From: Streptomyces caatingaensis
GTDB taxonomy: Bacteria; Actinomycetota; Actinomycetes; Streptomycetales; Streptomycetaceae
DNA length: 64,000 nucleotides
Direction: 5' to 3'
Assembly: GCF_001187435.1 (NCBI RefSeq)
Contig: NZ_LFXA01000003.1
Coordinates: forward strand, 1 to 64,000
Below, in pieces: positions 24,851-33,151 of this stretch. Both the position numbers and the translations under genes were made by a program. The notes below the pieces were generated by a model. That model was not told where the DNA came from. It ran no database searches and worked only from the letters and a program-made list of their open reading frames with translations. Position 1 is the first letter of the stretch. Every line of letters begins with the position of its first letter.

Positions 24851-24997
24851 ATGGAAGACCTGTTCGACCTCGACGTGGAAGAGATCGTCGTTCCGTCCTT
24901 CGACGAGACCGGCGCGGCCGAGGCCGCCGGCTTCATCACCCACGGTGGCCCCATCACCGGCCGCATCTGCAACACGGAGACCGGCTGCATCTGCTAG
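24851..24997 (+). CDS. lanA: Class I (FxLD-type) lanthipeptide precursor, 48 residues
   Basis: ATG 24851 follows AGGAGGAA at 5 nt. The leader contains FDLD at residues 5-8, the FxLD/FNLD box recognised by class I dehydratases, and is acidic. The likely core lies after Ala/Gly-26/27 and reads FITHGGPITGRIC then NTETGCIC, with Thr 30, 36, 42 and 44 and Cys 40, 46 and 48. T36-C40 could form one ring, and T42-C46 with T44-C48 would interlock much like nisin rings D and E, each one residue larger. Dehydratase and cyclase genes follow immediately. Cleavage site and ring pattern are inferred. Confidence 0.88.
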   Translation: MEDLFDLDVEEIVVPSFDETGAAEAAGFITHGGPITGRICNTETGCIC

Positions 24998-25088
24998 CCG
25001 ACGCACGGTTCGACGCCACGGCGCCGGCGGGACATCGGCCCCGCCGGCGCCGTGGTCGCGGCGAGGGCACGGGAGTGAGGGAGAGACC

Positions 25089-28000
25089 ATGAACGACGCG
25101 GAAGGCGCACCTCCGGCGTTCGCCTGCGCCGAGCCCGTCCTGCTCCGGGCGGCGGTGCGGCCTGCCGGGCCGACGGCGCCTCCGGACACGGACGCGGACG
25201 CGGACGCGGCCGTGCTCGAACAGGCCGTCGCCGACCCCCTGCTGCGCGAGGCGATCACCCTCGCCAGCCCCTCCCTCGCGGCCGTCCTCGACGCCGTGGC
25301 CGAGGGCCGGGCCCCCCGGGCGAAGGACGCCCGCCGGGCCGCCCGGGCGGTGACCCGCTACCGGCTGCGGATGGGCGGCCGGGCGACCCCCTTCGGCCTG
25401 ATGGCGGGCGTGGCCCCGGCCGGCTTCGCCGCCGGGCCCGCCGTCCGCTGGGGCACCGGCCATCTCAAGTACGTACGGGCGGACATGGGCTGGGTGTCCG
25501 GAGTCGTCGACCGGCTGGAACGCGACCCGGGCGTCCTGTCCCTGCTCCGCGTCACCGCCAACGACCTGTGCGCGGTCCGCGGCGACCGGCTCGTCCTGCC
25601 GTTCGCCCCCGCGGCGGACGAGGGACAGCCCCTGCGGGAGGTGTCGGTGCGGCACACCGACGCCGTGCGCCGCGCGTTCGAGCTCGCCGCGACGCCCCTG
25701 CCCTGGACCGCGCTGCTGTCCCGGCTGCGCGAGACCTACCCGGACGCGCCGGCGCGGACGGTGGAGCGCATGCCCGCCGAACTCGTCCGGCGCGGGCTGC
25801 TCCTCACCGAGCTGCGCCCGCCGCTCGACGGGACCGATCCGCTCGGCCACGTCCTGGACCTGCTCGCCGGGCATGCGGACGCGCTCGCTCCGGACAGCCG
25901 CGCCGTCGTCGCCGAACTCACCGCGATCCGCCGGGACCTGGCCGCCTACGCCGGCCTCCCGCTCGGGCGGGGCCGGGACGGACTGGCCGCCGTCACCGCA
26001 CGGATGCGCCGGCTCCACGCGGGCGAGCGCACGGTGCAGGTGGATCTGGCGCTGGACGCGCGGATACGCCTGCCCGAGTCCGTGCGGGCCGAGGCCGAGA
26101 GCGCCGCGCGGACCCTCACGGCCCTGGCCGCCGCCCGCCCCGGACCGCCCCATCTGCGCGCCTTCCACGCGGACTTCGTGGAGCGCTACGGGATGAGCCG
26201 CGCCGTGCCGCTGCGGGAACTCGTCGATCCCGAACGGGGACTGGGCCTTCCCGCCGGCTACGGGACGGGGCCCGCCGCCCCCGCGCACGGCGGCGCCCCG
26301 GACGCGCGCGACCGCCTCCTGCTGGCCCTGGCGCAGGAGGCCGCCATGGCGGGCGAGCGGGAAGTCATCCTGGACGACGAGCTGTTGACCGTCCTGAGCG
26401 GCTCGGGTTCGCCCGACGCCGCCGGTCCTCCCCCGTCCTTCGACCTCCTCGCGGAGCTGCTGGCCGACTCCGTCGAAGCCCTGGAGGCCGGTGACTTCCG
26501 GCTGGTCGTGGGCGGGGTGTCCGGGGTCGCGGGGGCGGTCGCGGGGCGCTTCGGGCACGTGCTGGGCGAGGACGCCGGCCGCCTGGGGCGCGTCGTGCGC
26601 TCCGTCCCCACCCGCAACCCGGACGCCGTGCGGGCCCAGTTGGCCTTCCGGACCCGCACCGGCAAGGCCGCGAACGTCTCCGCCGTCCCCCGGTGGCTCG
26701 ACCACACCATCACCGTCTCCGCGTTCACCGACCGCTCCGCGCGCCACAGCATCGCGCTCGGCGACCTGGCCGTCGTCGCCGACGCGCGGCGGCTCGCCCT
26801 GGTGTCGGTCCGGCTCGGCCGCGAGGTCGTGCCCACCCTGCCCAGCATGCTGCTGCCGCGCGGCAACGCCCCCGACCTCGCCCGCTTCCTGGAGGAGCTC
26901 GCCCGCAACGGCGAGGGCGCGCGGCCGGGCTGGGACTGGGGAGCCGCGGCCGCCCTGCCGTACCTCCCGCGCGTACGCCGCGGACGGACCGTCCTCTCCC
27001 CCGCCCGCTGGCACCCGGCCGACCCCGCCCTCCAGGACCCCGCCACCGGACCCGGGGCGTGGCGGCGGCGGTTCGCCCGCTGGCGCGACCGGGCGGGCGT
27101 GCCCCGGCACGTCTCCTCCGTCCACGCGGACCACCGCATCCCCCTCGATCTGGACGACCCCGCGCAGCTGGAACTCCTGCGGCACGAGTGGCAGCGGCGC
27201 CCCGGCGCCCATCTCCAGGAGCCGCCCGGGGCGAACGGCCACGGCACCGGCTGGGCCGGCGGCCGGCCCACCGAGATCGCCTTCCCCCTCGTACGGACCA
27301 CCGCCGGCACCGCCGCGGCGCCCGTCTTCGCCCCGGTCCGGTCCCGCACCGGGCACGGGCCCGGCTCGGCATGGCTGCACGCCAAGCTCTACTGCTCCCC
27401 CGAGCGCCAGGACGCCCTGCTCGTCCGGGAACTGCCCGAGCTGCTGGGCCTGTTGCCGGAGGCGGTCGGCCGGTGGTTCTTCCTGCGCTACCGCGACCCC
27501 GCCCCGCACCTGCGGCTGCGCTTCCACGGCGCCCCGGCCGTCCTCGGCGGGGAGCTGCTGCCCCGGCTGGGCGTGTGGCACCGCGGGCTCGAACGGCAGG
27601 GCCTGTGCGGCCGGTTGGTCCTCGACGGCTACGCTCCCGAGTGGGAGCGCTACGGCGGCCCCGAGGCCATGTCCGCCGCCGAGGCGGCCTTCGAGGCCGA
27701 CAGCCGCGCCTGCCTGGAACAACTGACCCTCGTCCGCGCCGGGACGCTCGCCCTGGACCCGCGCCTCCTGACGGCGGCCAACTACCTCGACCTCCTGCAC
27801 CGCTTCCACGCCGGCAAGGACGCCGCGCTGCGGCTCCTGGACGGCGAGGGCCCCGAGGGCCACCGCGCCGCCCCGGCGGACCTGCGGCGCGAGGCCCGCC
27901 GACTCCTCGACCCCGGCGGCGACTGGCACGAACTCGGCCGGCTCCCGGGCGGGGAGGCGCTGCTGAGCTCGTGGGAGCGGCGCGGTCCCGCCGTCACCGC

Positions 28001-28187
28001 CTACGGCGCGCTGCTGCGCCGCCTCGGCGGCACCGCCTGGAGCGGCGATGCCACCGTCACCGCCTCCCTGCTGCACCTGCACCACAACCGCCTGGCGGGC
28101 ACCGACCGCCGGGCCGAGGAGGAGTCGCTCGCCCTGGCGCGCCTGGCCGTCCGCGCCCACGCCGGCCGCCGGAGGGCCGGGGCATGA
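25089..28187 (+). CDS. lanB: Lantibiotic dehydratase LanB (full length)
   Basis: This 1032-residue protein matches the LanB layout. A large N-terminal glutamylation domain (about 1-720) starts with the typical LLRAAVRP...SPSL, RYRLRMGGRATPFGLMAGVA, and contains LPRGNAPDLARFLEEL. A C-terminal elimination domain of SpaB type (about 760-1030) has AWLHAKLYCSPERQDALL, WFFLRYRDPAPHLRLRFHG and LHHNRLAG. It dehydrates Ser/Thr of the precursor using glutamyl-tRNA in the cytoplasm. Both halves are on one chain, as in lantibiotics rather than split thiopeptide systems. ATG 25089 follows GAGGGAGA; the stop overlaps LanC. Confidence 0.92.
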   Translation: MNDAEGAPPAFACAEPVLLRAAVRPAGPTAPPDTDADADAAVLEQAVADPLLREAITLASPSLAAVLDAVAEGRAPRAKDARRAARAVTRYRLRMGGRATPFGLMAGVAPAGFAAGPAVRWGTGHLKYVRADMGWVSGVVDRLERDPGVLSLLRVTANDLCAVRGDRLVLPFAPAADEGQPLREVSVRHTDAVRRAFELAATPLPWTALLSRLRETYPDAPARTVERMPAELVRRGLLLTELRPPLDGTDPLGHVLDLLAGHADALAPDSRAVVAELTAIRRDLAAYAGLPLGRGRDGLAAVTARMRRLHAGERTVQVDLALDARIRLPESVRAEAESAARTLTALAAARPGPPHLRAFHADFVERYGMSRAVPLRELVDPERGLGLPAGYGTGPAAPAHGGAPDARDRLLLALAQEAAMAGEREVILDDELLTVLSGSGSPDAAGPPPSFDLLAELLADSVEALEAGDFRLVVGGVSGVAGAVAGRFGHVLGEDAGRLGRVVRSVPTRNPDAVRAQLAFRTRTGKAANVSAVPRWLDHTITVSAFTDRSARHSIALGDLAVVADARRLALVSVRLGREVVPTLPSMLLPRGNAPDLARFLEELARNGEGARPGWDWGAAAALPYLPRVRRGRTVLSPARWHPADPALQDPATGPGAWRRRFARWRDRAGVPRHVSSVHADHRIPLDLDDPAQLELLRHEWQRRPGAHLQEPPGANGHGTGWAGGRPTEIAFPLVRTTAGTAAAPVFAPVRSRTGHGPGSAWLHAKLYCSPERQDALLVRELPELLGLLPEAVGRWFFLRYRDPAPHLRLRFHGAPAVLGGELLPRLGVWHRGLERQGLCGRLVLDGYAPEWERYGGPEAMSAAEAAFEADSRACLEQLTLVRAGTLALDPRLLTAANYLDLLHRFHAGKDAALRLLDGEGPEGHRAAPADLRREARRLLDPGGDWHELGRLPGGEALLSSWERRGPAVTAYGALLRRLGGTAWSGDATVTASLLHLHHNRLAGTDRRAEEESLALARLAVRAHAGRRRAGA

Positions 28188-29467
28188 GCGTACGGCAGCG
28201 TGCGGCCGCCCTGGCGGACGAGATCGCCCGGCGGCTCTCCTCGCCCGGGCGGGTCGCCGGACTGCGCGGCCCGGTACGGGAGCTGACGCTGAGCGACGGC
28301 GCGCCGGGCATCGCGCTGCTCCACCTGGAGGGCGGCTCCCCGCGCGCCGCCCGCCGCTGGCTGGACGAGGCGGTCGCGGTGGCCCGTACCGCGCCGGGCG
28401 GGGCCCAGGGGCTGTACCGGGGCGTCCCCGCGCTGTCCTTCGCCCTGATGCGGGCCGCGTCGGCCGCGGGCCGTCCGCCGCGGGCCGCCGGCCGGCTGGC
28501 CGAGGGCGTCGGGGAGTTCGCCGCCGGGCTGGCGCGCTGGGAACGGCGGCGGCGCCCGCGGGAGGGCGGGTGCGTGGCCGTCGGTACCTACGACGTCATC
28601 TCGGGCCTGGCCGGGCTCGGCGCCCATCTCCTCGACGCCCCCTCCCGGACCGAGGCGCTCGCGGAGGTCCTGACGGCGCTCACGGGGCTGACCGTGCCGC
28701 TGCGCGTGGACGGCCGCCGGCTGCCGGGCTGGTGGACGGCGCAGGTCCAGGAGGGCCTCGCCCCGGCGACGGCGGAGACCGGGCACGCCAACGTGGGCCT
28801 GGCGCACGGCGTTCCGGGCCCGCTGGCCCTGCTGGCCCTGGCACGGGAGGCGGGCGTGACCGTCCCCGGCCAGGACGCCGCGGTGCGCGTCCTCGCCGGG
28901 TGGCTCATGGACGTACGGCAGCGGGGCGACGAGGGCCCGTGGTGGCCCCGGACCATGGTCCTCGGCCCCGGCGGCGGGCCGCCCGTCGCCGGTGAGGCCG
29001 CGCCCGGCCGGCCGTCCTGGTGCTACGGCACGGCGGGCGTCGCCCGCGCCCTGTACCTGGCGGGCCGTGCGCTGGACGTACCCGAGTGGCGCGACACCGC
29101 CGTCGCCGCCTGGCACGCGGCGCTCGCCGGGGCCCGGCGGGCCCACGAGGGGCGGGCCGCGGGCCGGCTCGCGGAGGCGGGACTGTGCCACGGGTGGAGC
29201 GGTCTGCTCCAGGCAACGTGGCGCATGGCGCACGACACCGGCGATCCCGGCCTGCGCGCGGCGCTGCCCTGGCTGGCCGGGCGCGTGCTCGAACTGGCCG
29301 ACCCCGAGGCCCCGTTCGCCCTGACGCCGCCGCTGCCCCGCGCGGGGCCGGCGAGCGATCCGGCCGGTTTCCTCACCGGCGCGGCGGGCGCGGCGCTGGC
29401 CCTGCGGACGTTCGCCACGGACACCGCCCCGGCGACCGGCTGGGACCGGGCCCTGCTCCTGGCCTGA
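28184..29467 (+). CDS. lanC: Lanthipeptide cyclase LanC
   Basis: A 427-residue LanC-type alpha-toroid protein. The zinc ligands are Cys-280 (SWCYGTAG) and Cys-335/His-336 (LCHGWSG), and His-208 in NVGLAHGVPG fits the conserved active-site His. It adds Cys thiols to dehydrated residues to close (methyl)lanthionine rings. Its ATG overlaps the LanB stop (ATGA), so both are translated together. No transporter, leader protease, immunity gene or FxLD methyltransferase follows: the next gene converges after 7 bp. Those functions must come from elsewhere. Confidence 0.9.
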   Translation: MSVRQRAAALADEIARRLSSPGRVAGLRGPVRELTLSDGAPGIALLHLEGGSPRAARRWLDEAVAVARTAPGGAQGLYRGVPALSFALMRAASAAGRPPRAAGRLAEGVGEFAAGLARWERRRRPREGGCVAVGTYDVISGLAGLGAHLLDAPSRTEALAEVLTALTGLTVPLRVDGRRLPGWWTAQVQEGLAPATAETGHANVGLAHGVPGPLALLALAREAGVTVPGQDAAVRVLAGWLMDVRQRGDEGPWWPRTMVLGPGGGPPVAGEAAPGRPSWCYGTAGVARALYLAGRALDVPEWRDTAVAAWHAALAGARRAHEGRAAGRLAEAGLCHGWSGLLQATWRMAHDTGDPGLRAALPWLAGRVLELADPEAPFALTPPLPRAGPASDPAGFLTGAAGAALALRTFATDTAPATGWDRALLLA

Positions 29468-29474
29468 CGGCCGG

Positions 29475-29708
29475 TCACGGGCGCCGGTCGCTCAGCCGCG
29501 GGCAGATGCAGGCGACCTCGCCGCACAGGTGGTGGCGGAGCGGATCCCTGCGCGGTGCCGTGCCGTTGACCAGCTGGGCCGCGTAGGGAGCGGGCGGCTC
29601 GGTGTACGGGGAACTGGTGTTGCACGCGGTGCAGGCCCAGCGCCCGAAGATCCCTTTCACCGTCTTGCCGCAGTTCGTGCACTCGTGCTCGGTGATCTCA
29701 GGCAGCAT
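29475..29708 (-). CDS. Small zinc-ribbon-like protein
   Basis: A 77-residue protein with CTNCGKTVKGIFGRWACTAC, two CxxC knuckles about 15 residues apart that should bind one zinc, plus a further CGEVACIC pair near the end. The tail is Pro/Arg-rich. It may bind nucleic acid or protein, but no family is recognised. The start is uncertain: ATG 29708 has GGGGAGG directly against it. It converges on LanC with only a 7-bp gap and is probably unrelated to it. Confidence 0.6.
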   Translation of the reverse strand: MLPEITEHECTNCGKTVKGIFGRWACTACNTSSPYTEPPAPYAAQLVNGTAPRRDPLRHHLCGEVACICPRLSDRRP

Positions 29709-29770
29709 CCTCCCCACTCTACCGGCGGCCGGGCGCCAACTGCAGCCTCGCGGCGCCCCCTTGGCGCCGC

Positions 29771-30529
29771 TCAGTCCCCGGGTGTGCGGCTCGCGTCCCA
29801 CCCGGCGCGCCGGGCCGCGCGGGCGAAGGCGGCCGCGTCGGCGACCGCGGCCCCGCCCGGGTCGTTGTTGAAGTACGCGTACACCGTGGCCGTGCGGGGC
29901 CAGGCGTCGGCCACGCGCCCGGCCCAGGCGGTCAGCGCCCGGCGTCCGTAGCGCGGCCACGGCTCGGCCCGTCCGTGGTGGAAGCGGACGTACCCCCAGT
30001 CCGCGGTGCGCCACAGCGGCGTGACCGGCCGGGAGTCCGCGTCGGCCCAGCACAGCGCGGCGCCACGGTGTTCGAGGACGGCACGGACCTCGTCCGTCCA
30101 CCAGGACGGGTGGCGGGGCTCGACGGCCACACGGGTGCCGGCGGGGAAGCGGGCGAGCGTCCCGTCCAGGGCACCGGCGTCGGCGCGCAGGGTCGGCGGG
30201 AGCTGGAGGAGGACGGGGCCGAGCCGGTCGCCGAGGGCGGAGGCGTGGCGCATCAGCCGCGCGACGGGCTCGGCGGGGTCGTGGAGGCGCTTGATGTGGG
30301 TGAGGTAGCGGCTGGCCTTGACGGCCATCACGAAGCCCTCGGGGGTGCGCTCGCGCCAGGCGGCGAAGTTCTCCGGGGAGGGCAGCCGGTAGAAGGCGTT
30401 GTTGTTCTCCACCGTGGCGAAGTGGCGGACGTACTCCTCCAGCCACAGCCGCTGCGGCAGCCCGCGGGGGTAGAGGCCGCCGCGCCAGTCGGCGTACTGC
30501 CAACCCGAGGTTCCGACGAGCAGGGGCAT
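29771..30529 (-). CDS. DUF72-family protein
   Basis: A 252-residue TIM-barrel-like protein with the full DUF72 pattern: LVGTSGWQYADWRGGLYP at the N-terminus, VENNNAFYRLPSPENFAAW, FVMAVKASRYLTHIKRL, LGPVLLQLPPTLR, VAVEPRHPSWW, and the C-terminal YAYFNNDPGGAAVADA. The family is widespread but its reaction is not established. It is divergent from the HIT gene with only 36 bp between the starts, so the two promoters must overlap each other's 5' ends. Confidence 0.85.
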   Translation of the reverse strand: MPLLVGTSGWQYADWRGGLYPRGLPQRLWLEEYVRHFATVENNNAFYRLPSPENFAAWRERTPEGFVMAVKASRYLTHIKRLHDPAEPVARLMRHASALGDRLGPVLLQLPPTLRADAGALDGTLARFPAGTRVAVEPRHPSWWTDEVRAVLEHRGAALCWADADSRPVTPLWRTADWGYVRFHHGRAEPWPRYGRRALTAWAGRVADAWPRTATVYAYFNNDPGGAAVADAAAFARAARRAGWDASRTPGD

Positions 30530-30565
30530 GGGGGATCTGTGCCCCGCCGGGGCGGCTGCCTCACC

Positions 30566-30991
30566 ATGGAGGGCGTGGAGTGCGTCTTCTGTGCGATCGC
30601 GGCGGGCGAGCTGCCCGGCCACCGGGTGCTGGAGGATCCGGTGGCGGTGGCGTTCCTGGACGCCCGGCCGCTGTTCCCGGGGCATGTGCTGGTCGTGCCG
30701 CGCCGGCACGTGGAGACCCTGACCGATCTGCCCGAGGCGGACGTCGGGCCGTTCTTCGGCCGAGTGCGGCGGGTCGCGGGGGCGGTGGAGCGGGGGATGG
30801 CGGCGGCGGGTTCGTTCGTCGCGGCCAACAACCGCGTCAGCCAGTCCGTACCGCACTTCCACGTCCATGTCGTACCGCGCAACCGCAAGGACGGGCTGCG
30901 GGGCTTCTTCTGGCCGCGCGGCCGCTACCCGTCCGAGGAGGCGGCGGCCGGGGCGGCGGCCCGGATCCGGGAGGCGCTGGAGTCCGGCTGA
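30566..30991 (+). CDS. HIT-family nucleotide hydrolase/transferase
   Basis: A 141-residue protein with the N-terminal CVFCAIAAGELPGHRV, HVLVVPRRHVETLTDL and the catalytic histidine triad HFHVHVVP near residues 96-103. HIT proteins hydrolyse or transfer nucleoside monophosphate groups. No ribosome site precedes ATG 30566; with 36 bp to the divergent DUF72 gene, a leaderless transcript is plausible. The long upstream open frame is a shadow of DUF72. Confidence 0.85.
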   Translation: MEGVECVFCAIAAGELPGHRVLEDPVAVAFLDARPLFPGHVLVVPRRHVETLTDLPEADVGPFFGRVRRVAGAVERGMAAAGSFVAANNRVSQSVPHFHVHVVPRNRKDGLRGFFWPRGRYPSEEAAAGAAARIREALESG

Positions 30992-31094
30992 GGACCCGCC
31001 CCTCCGGGTTGGAGTGGACCGGCCGGGGTCGCATAGTGGAAGGACGGAGACCTTTCCCGTCTTCCGGATCCGGTCCGGGGGCCGGAGGTGGACC

Positions 31095-32387
31095 ATGCGA
31101 TTCGACGACCGAGTGGATGCCGGACGCCGGCTGGCCGAGCGGCTGGGTCATCTGCGCGGCGAACACCCCGTCGTGCTCGGCCTCCCCCGCGGCGGCGTCC
31201 CCGTCGCCTTCGAGGTGGCCCGGGCGCTGGGCGCGCCCCTGGACGTGATCATCGTCCGCAAGCTCGGTGTGCCCTACCACCGCGAGCTGGGCTTCGGCGC
31301 CCTCGGGGAGGGCGGGGTGCGGGTGGTGCGCGACGACATCATGCGGCTGAGCCGGGTGGACGAGGACGACCTCGCCGAGGTGCAGCGCGACGAACAGGTG
31401 CGGCTGGAGCGGCAGGCCGAGCGGTTCCGGGGCGGACGCCCCAGGATCCCGCTGGACGGCCGGACGGTGATCGTCGTGGACGACGGCATCGCCACCGGCT
31501 CCACCGCCTCCGCCGCCTGCAAGGTGGCCCGGGCCCAGGGCGCGGCCCGCGTCGTGCTGGCCGTGCCGGTGGCGTCGCCGGACGCGGCCGGGGAGCTGCG
31601 CGGCGAGGCGGACGAACTGGTGTGCCTGTCCACCCCGACGGGCTTCTCGGCGGTGGGCGAGTGGTACCGGGACTTCTCCCAGACCGAGGACGAGGAGGTC
31701 GTCGCGCTGCTGGGCCGTGACACCACCGGGGAGGGGCACCCGGCCCACCACATCCACGCGTCCACGCCGGTGAGCCTGCCGGTGGACGGGCGGCGGATCA
31801 CGCTGGACGGCGACCTGACGATGCCGCCGGGCGCCCCCGCCGTCGTGATCTTCGCCCACGGCAGCGGCAGCAGCCGGCACAGCCCGCGCAACCGGGCGGT
31901 GGCCGCCACGCTCAACCGCGCCGGGCTGGGCACGCTGCTCTTCGACCTGCTCACGCCCGAGGAGGCCGAGGACCGGCAGAAGGTCTTCGCGATCGGCTTC
32001 CTCGCCGGCCGCCTCGCCGAGGTGACCGACCACATGCGCCGCGAGTCCGTCCCGCTGTGCTACTTCGGCGCGAGCACCGGCGCCGCGGCCGCCCTGTGGG
32101 CCGCCGCCGACGCGGAGGAGGGCGGCGTCGCCTCGGTGGTCTCGCGCGGCGGCCGCCCCGACCTGGCCGGGACGGACCGGCTGGCGCGGGTCGAGGCGCC
32201 CACGCTGCTGCTCGTCGGCGGTCTCGACCAGACCGTCCTGGACCTCAACCGCCAGGCGGCGACCCATCTGACCTGCGAGAACCGTCTGGTCGTCGTGGAC
32301 GGCGCGACCCACCTCTTCGAGGAGCCGGGCGCCCTGGAGACGGTGGCGGAGCTGGCCTGCGAGTGGTTCACCGACCACCTGCCGTGA
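31095..32387 (+). CDS. Phosphoribosyltransferase / alpha-beta hydrolase fusion protein
   Basis: A 430-residue two-domain protein. Residues 1-215 are a type I phosphoribosyltransferase domain with the PRPP loop VIVVDDGIATGSTA and an N-terminal GLPRGGVPVAFEVA. Residues 220-430 are a dienelactone-hydrolase-like alpha/beta fold: FAHGSGSSRHSPRN, the nucleophile elbow FGASTGAA, LVGGLDQTVLD and His in GATHLFEE. This fusion is common in actinobacteria and often sits among stress genes; its substrate is unknown. ATG 31095 follows GGAGGTGG. Confidence 0.85.
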   Translation: MRFDDRVDAGRRLAERLGHLRGEHPVVLGLPRGGVPVAFEVARALGAPLDVIIVRKLGVPYHRELGFGALGEGGVRVVRDDIMRLSRVDEDDLAEVQRDEQVRLERQAERFRGGRPRIPLDGRTVIVVDDGIATGSTASAACKVARAQGAARVVLAVPVASPDAAGELRGEADELVCLSTPTGFSAVGEWYRDFSQTEDEEVVALLGRDTTGEGHPAHHIHASTPVSLPVDGRRITLDGDLTMPPGAPAVVIFAHGSGSSRHSPRNRAVAATLNRAGLGTLLFDLLTPEEAEDRQKVFAIGFLAGRLAEVTDHMRRESVPLCYFGASTGAAAALWAAADAEEGGVASVVSRGGRPDLAGTDRLARVEAPTLLLVGGLDQTVLDLNRQAATHLTCENRLVVVDGATHLFEEPGALETVAELACEWFTDHLP

Positions 32388-32403
32388 GCCCCGTCCGCCC
32401 CCC

Positions 32404-32625
32404 TCAGCTCTCGAAGAACTCCCGCACCACCCGCTCGGCGGCCTCGTCCGCCGCGGCGGCGGGCGACAGCTCGCTGAGGGTGTCCAGATCGGTGTCCTCG
32501 CTGAGTTCCGCCTCCCAGGCGGCGGCCAGCTGCTCCTGCCGCTCACGCGGCTGGGCCTGCACTTTCTCCCTGTCGGCCGGGCTGAGGGCGGCGAGGAAGC
32601 GGGCGAGTTCGTCGTCGGCGGGCAT
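32404..32625 (-). CDS. Small acidic hypothetical protein
   Basis: A 73-residue, Glu/Ala-rich, probably helical protein (MPADDELARFLAALSPADREKV...AAADEAAERVVREFFES). It has no Cys, membrane segment or known motif. ATG 32625 follows GGAAGGTCCCC on the reverse strand, a plausible ribosome site. It converges with the fusion gene 16 bp away. Function unknown. Confidence 0.55.
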   Translation of the reverse strand: MPADDELARFLAALSPADREKVQAQPRERQEQLAAAWEAELSEDTDLDTLSELSPAAAADEAAERVVREFFES

Positions 32626-32750
32626 GGGGACCTTCCGGGTGGGGGGCGCGGGTCACCGGTAGGTGTTCCAGGGACGGGCCCCGGGTGTGCGGGGCGGGCG
32701 CGGGCGTCACCCGGACGGCCGCCGCCCCGCCGCGGCGTTACCGTGGCCGC

Positions 32751-33125
32751 ATGGACGAGAACAAGGCGATTCACGTCGTGGACGCCTTGCGGGAGCGGGG
32801 CATCGACGCCCACCTGGCCCGCGAGGGCGTCTACCGGATCGGCGTCCGCGTGGTCCTGCACGACGGCCGCGAGGCCGTCTGGGACACCGACGGCACCGCC
32901 GGCCTCGAGGCGCAGGTCATGCGGGACGGGGACCTGGTCGGCTTCGTCCCCTCCATCGAGGGCTCCGCGGACTTCGACCTCGACCGGACCGTCGACGCGA
33001 TCGCCCGGGCCGACTACGCCCGGCCGGTCGCCCGTGAACGGCCCGCCGCGCCACCGCCGTCCGCCCCGCTCCCCCGCGAGGGCGGTCTCTTCCGCCGCTT
33101 CCTCGGCGGCTTCCGCGAGCGCTGA
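32751..33125 (+). CDS. Hypothetical soluble protein
   Basis: A 124-residue protein: an N-terminal helix (AIHVVDALRERGIDAHLA), a beta-rich middle (YRIGVRVVLHDGREAVWDTDG, AQVMRDGDLVGFVPSIEG), and a Pro-rich linker ending with an amphipathic GLFRRFLGGFRER tail that could touch membrane. No family recognised. No ribosome site precedes ATG 32751, but TTACCG lies about 10 bp upstream, compatible with a leaderless transcript. Confidence 0.65.
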   Translation: MDENKAIHVVDALRERGIDAHLAREGVYRIGVRVVLHDGREAVWDTDGTAGLEAQVMRDGDLVGFVPSIEGSADFDLDRTVDAIARADYARPVARERPAAPPPSAPLPREGGLFRRFLGGFRER

Positions 33126-33128
33126 CGC

Positions 33129-33151
33129 CGCCGGCCGCCTACCGGCCGGCG
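33129..33151. terminator. Hairpin between convergent genes
   Basis: A 9-bp stem CGCCGGCCG/CGGCCGGCG with a 5-nt loop lies just after the stop of the plus-strand gene and across the last codons of the minus-strand gene. A likely shared terminator. Confidence 0.55.

Noticed and set aside
24851..29467. Thiopeptide cluster
   Set aside because: LanB is a single full-length protein and a LanC cyclase is present; there is no YcaO, azoline dehydrogenase or separate pyridine synthase, and the precursor has no Ser/Cys-rich thiopeptide core.
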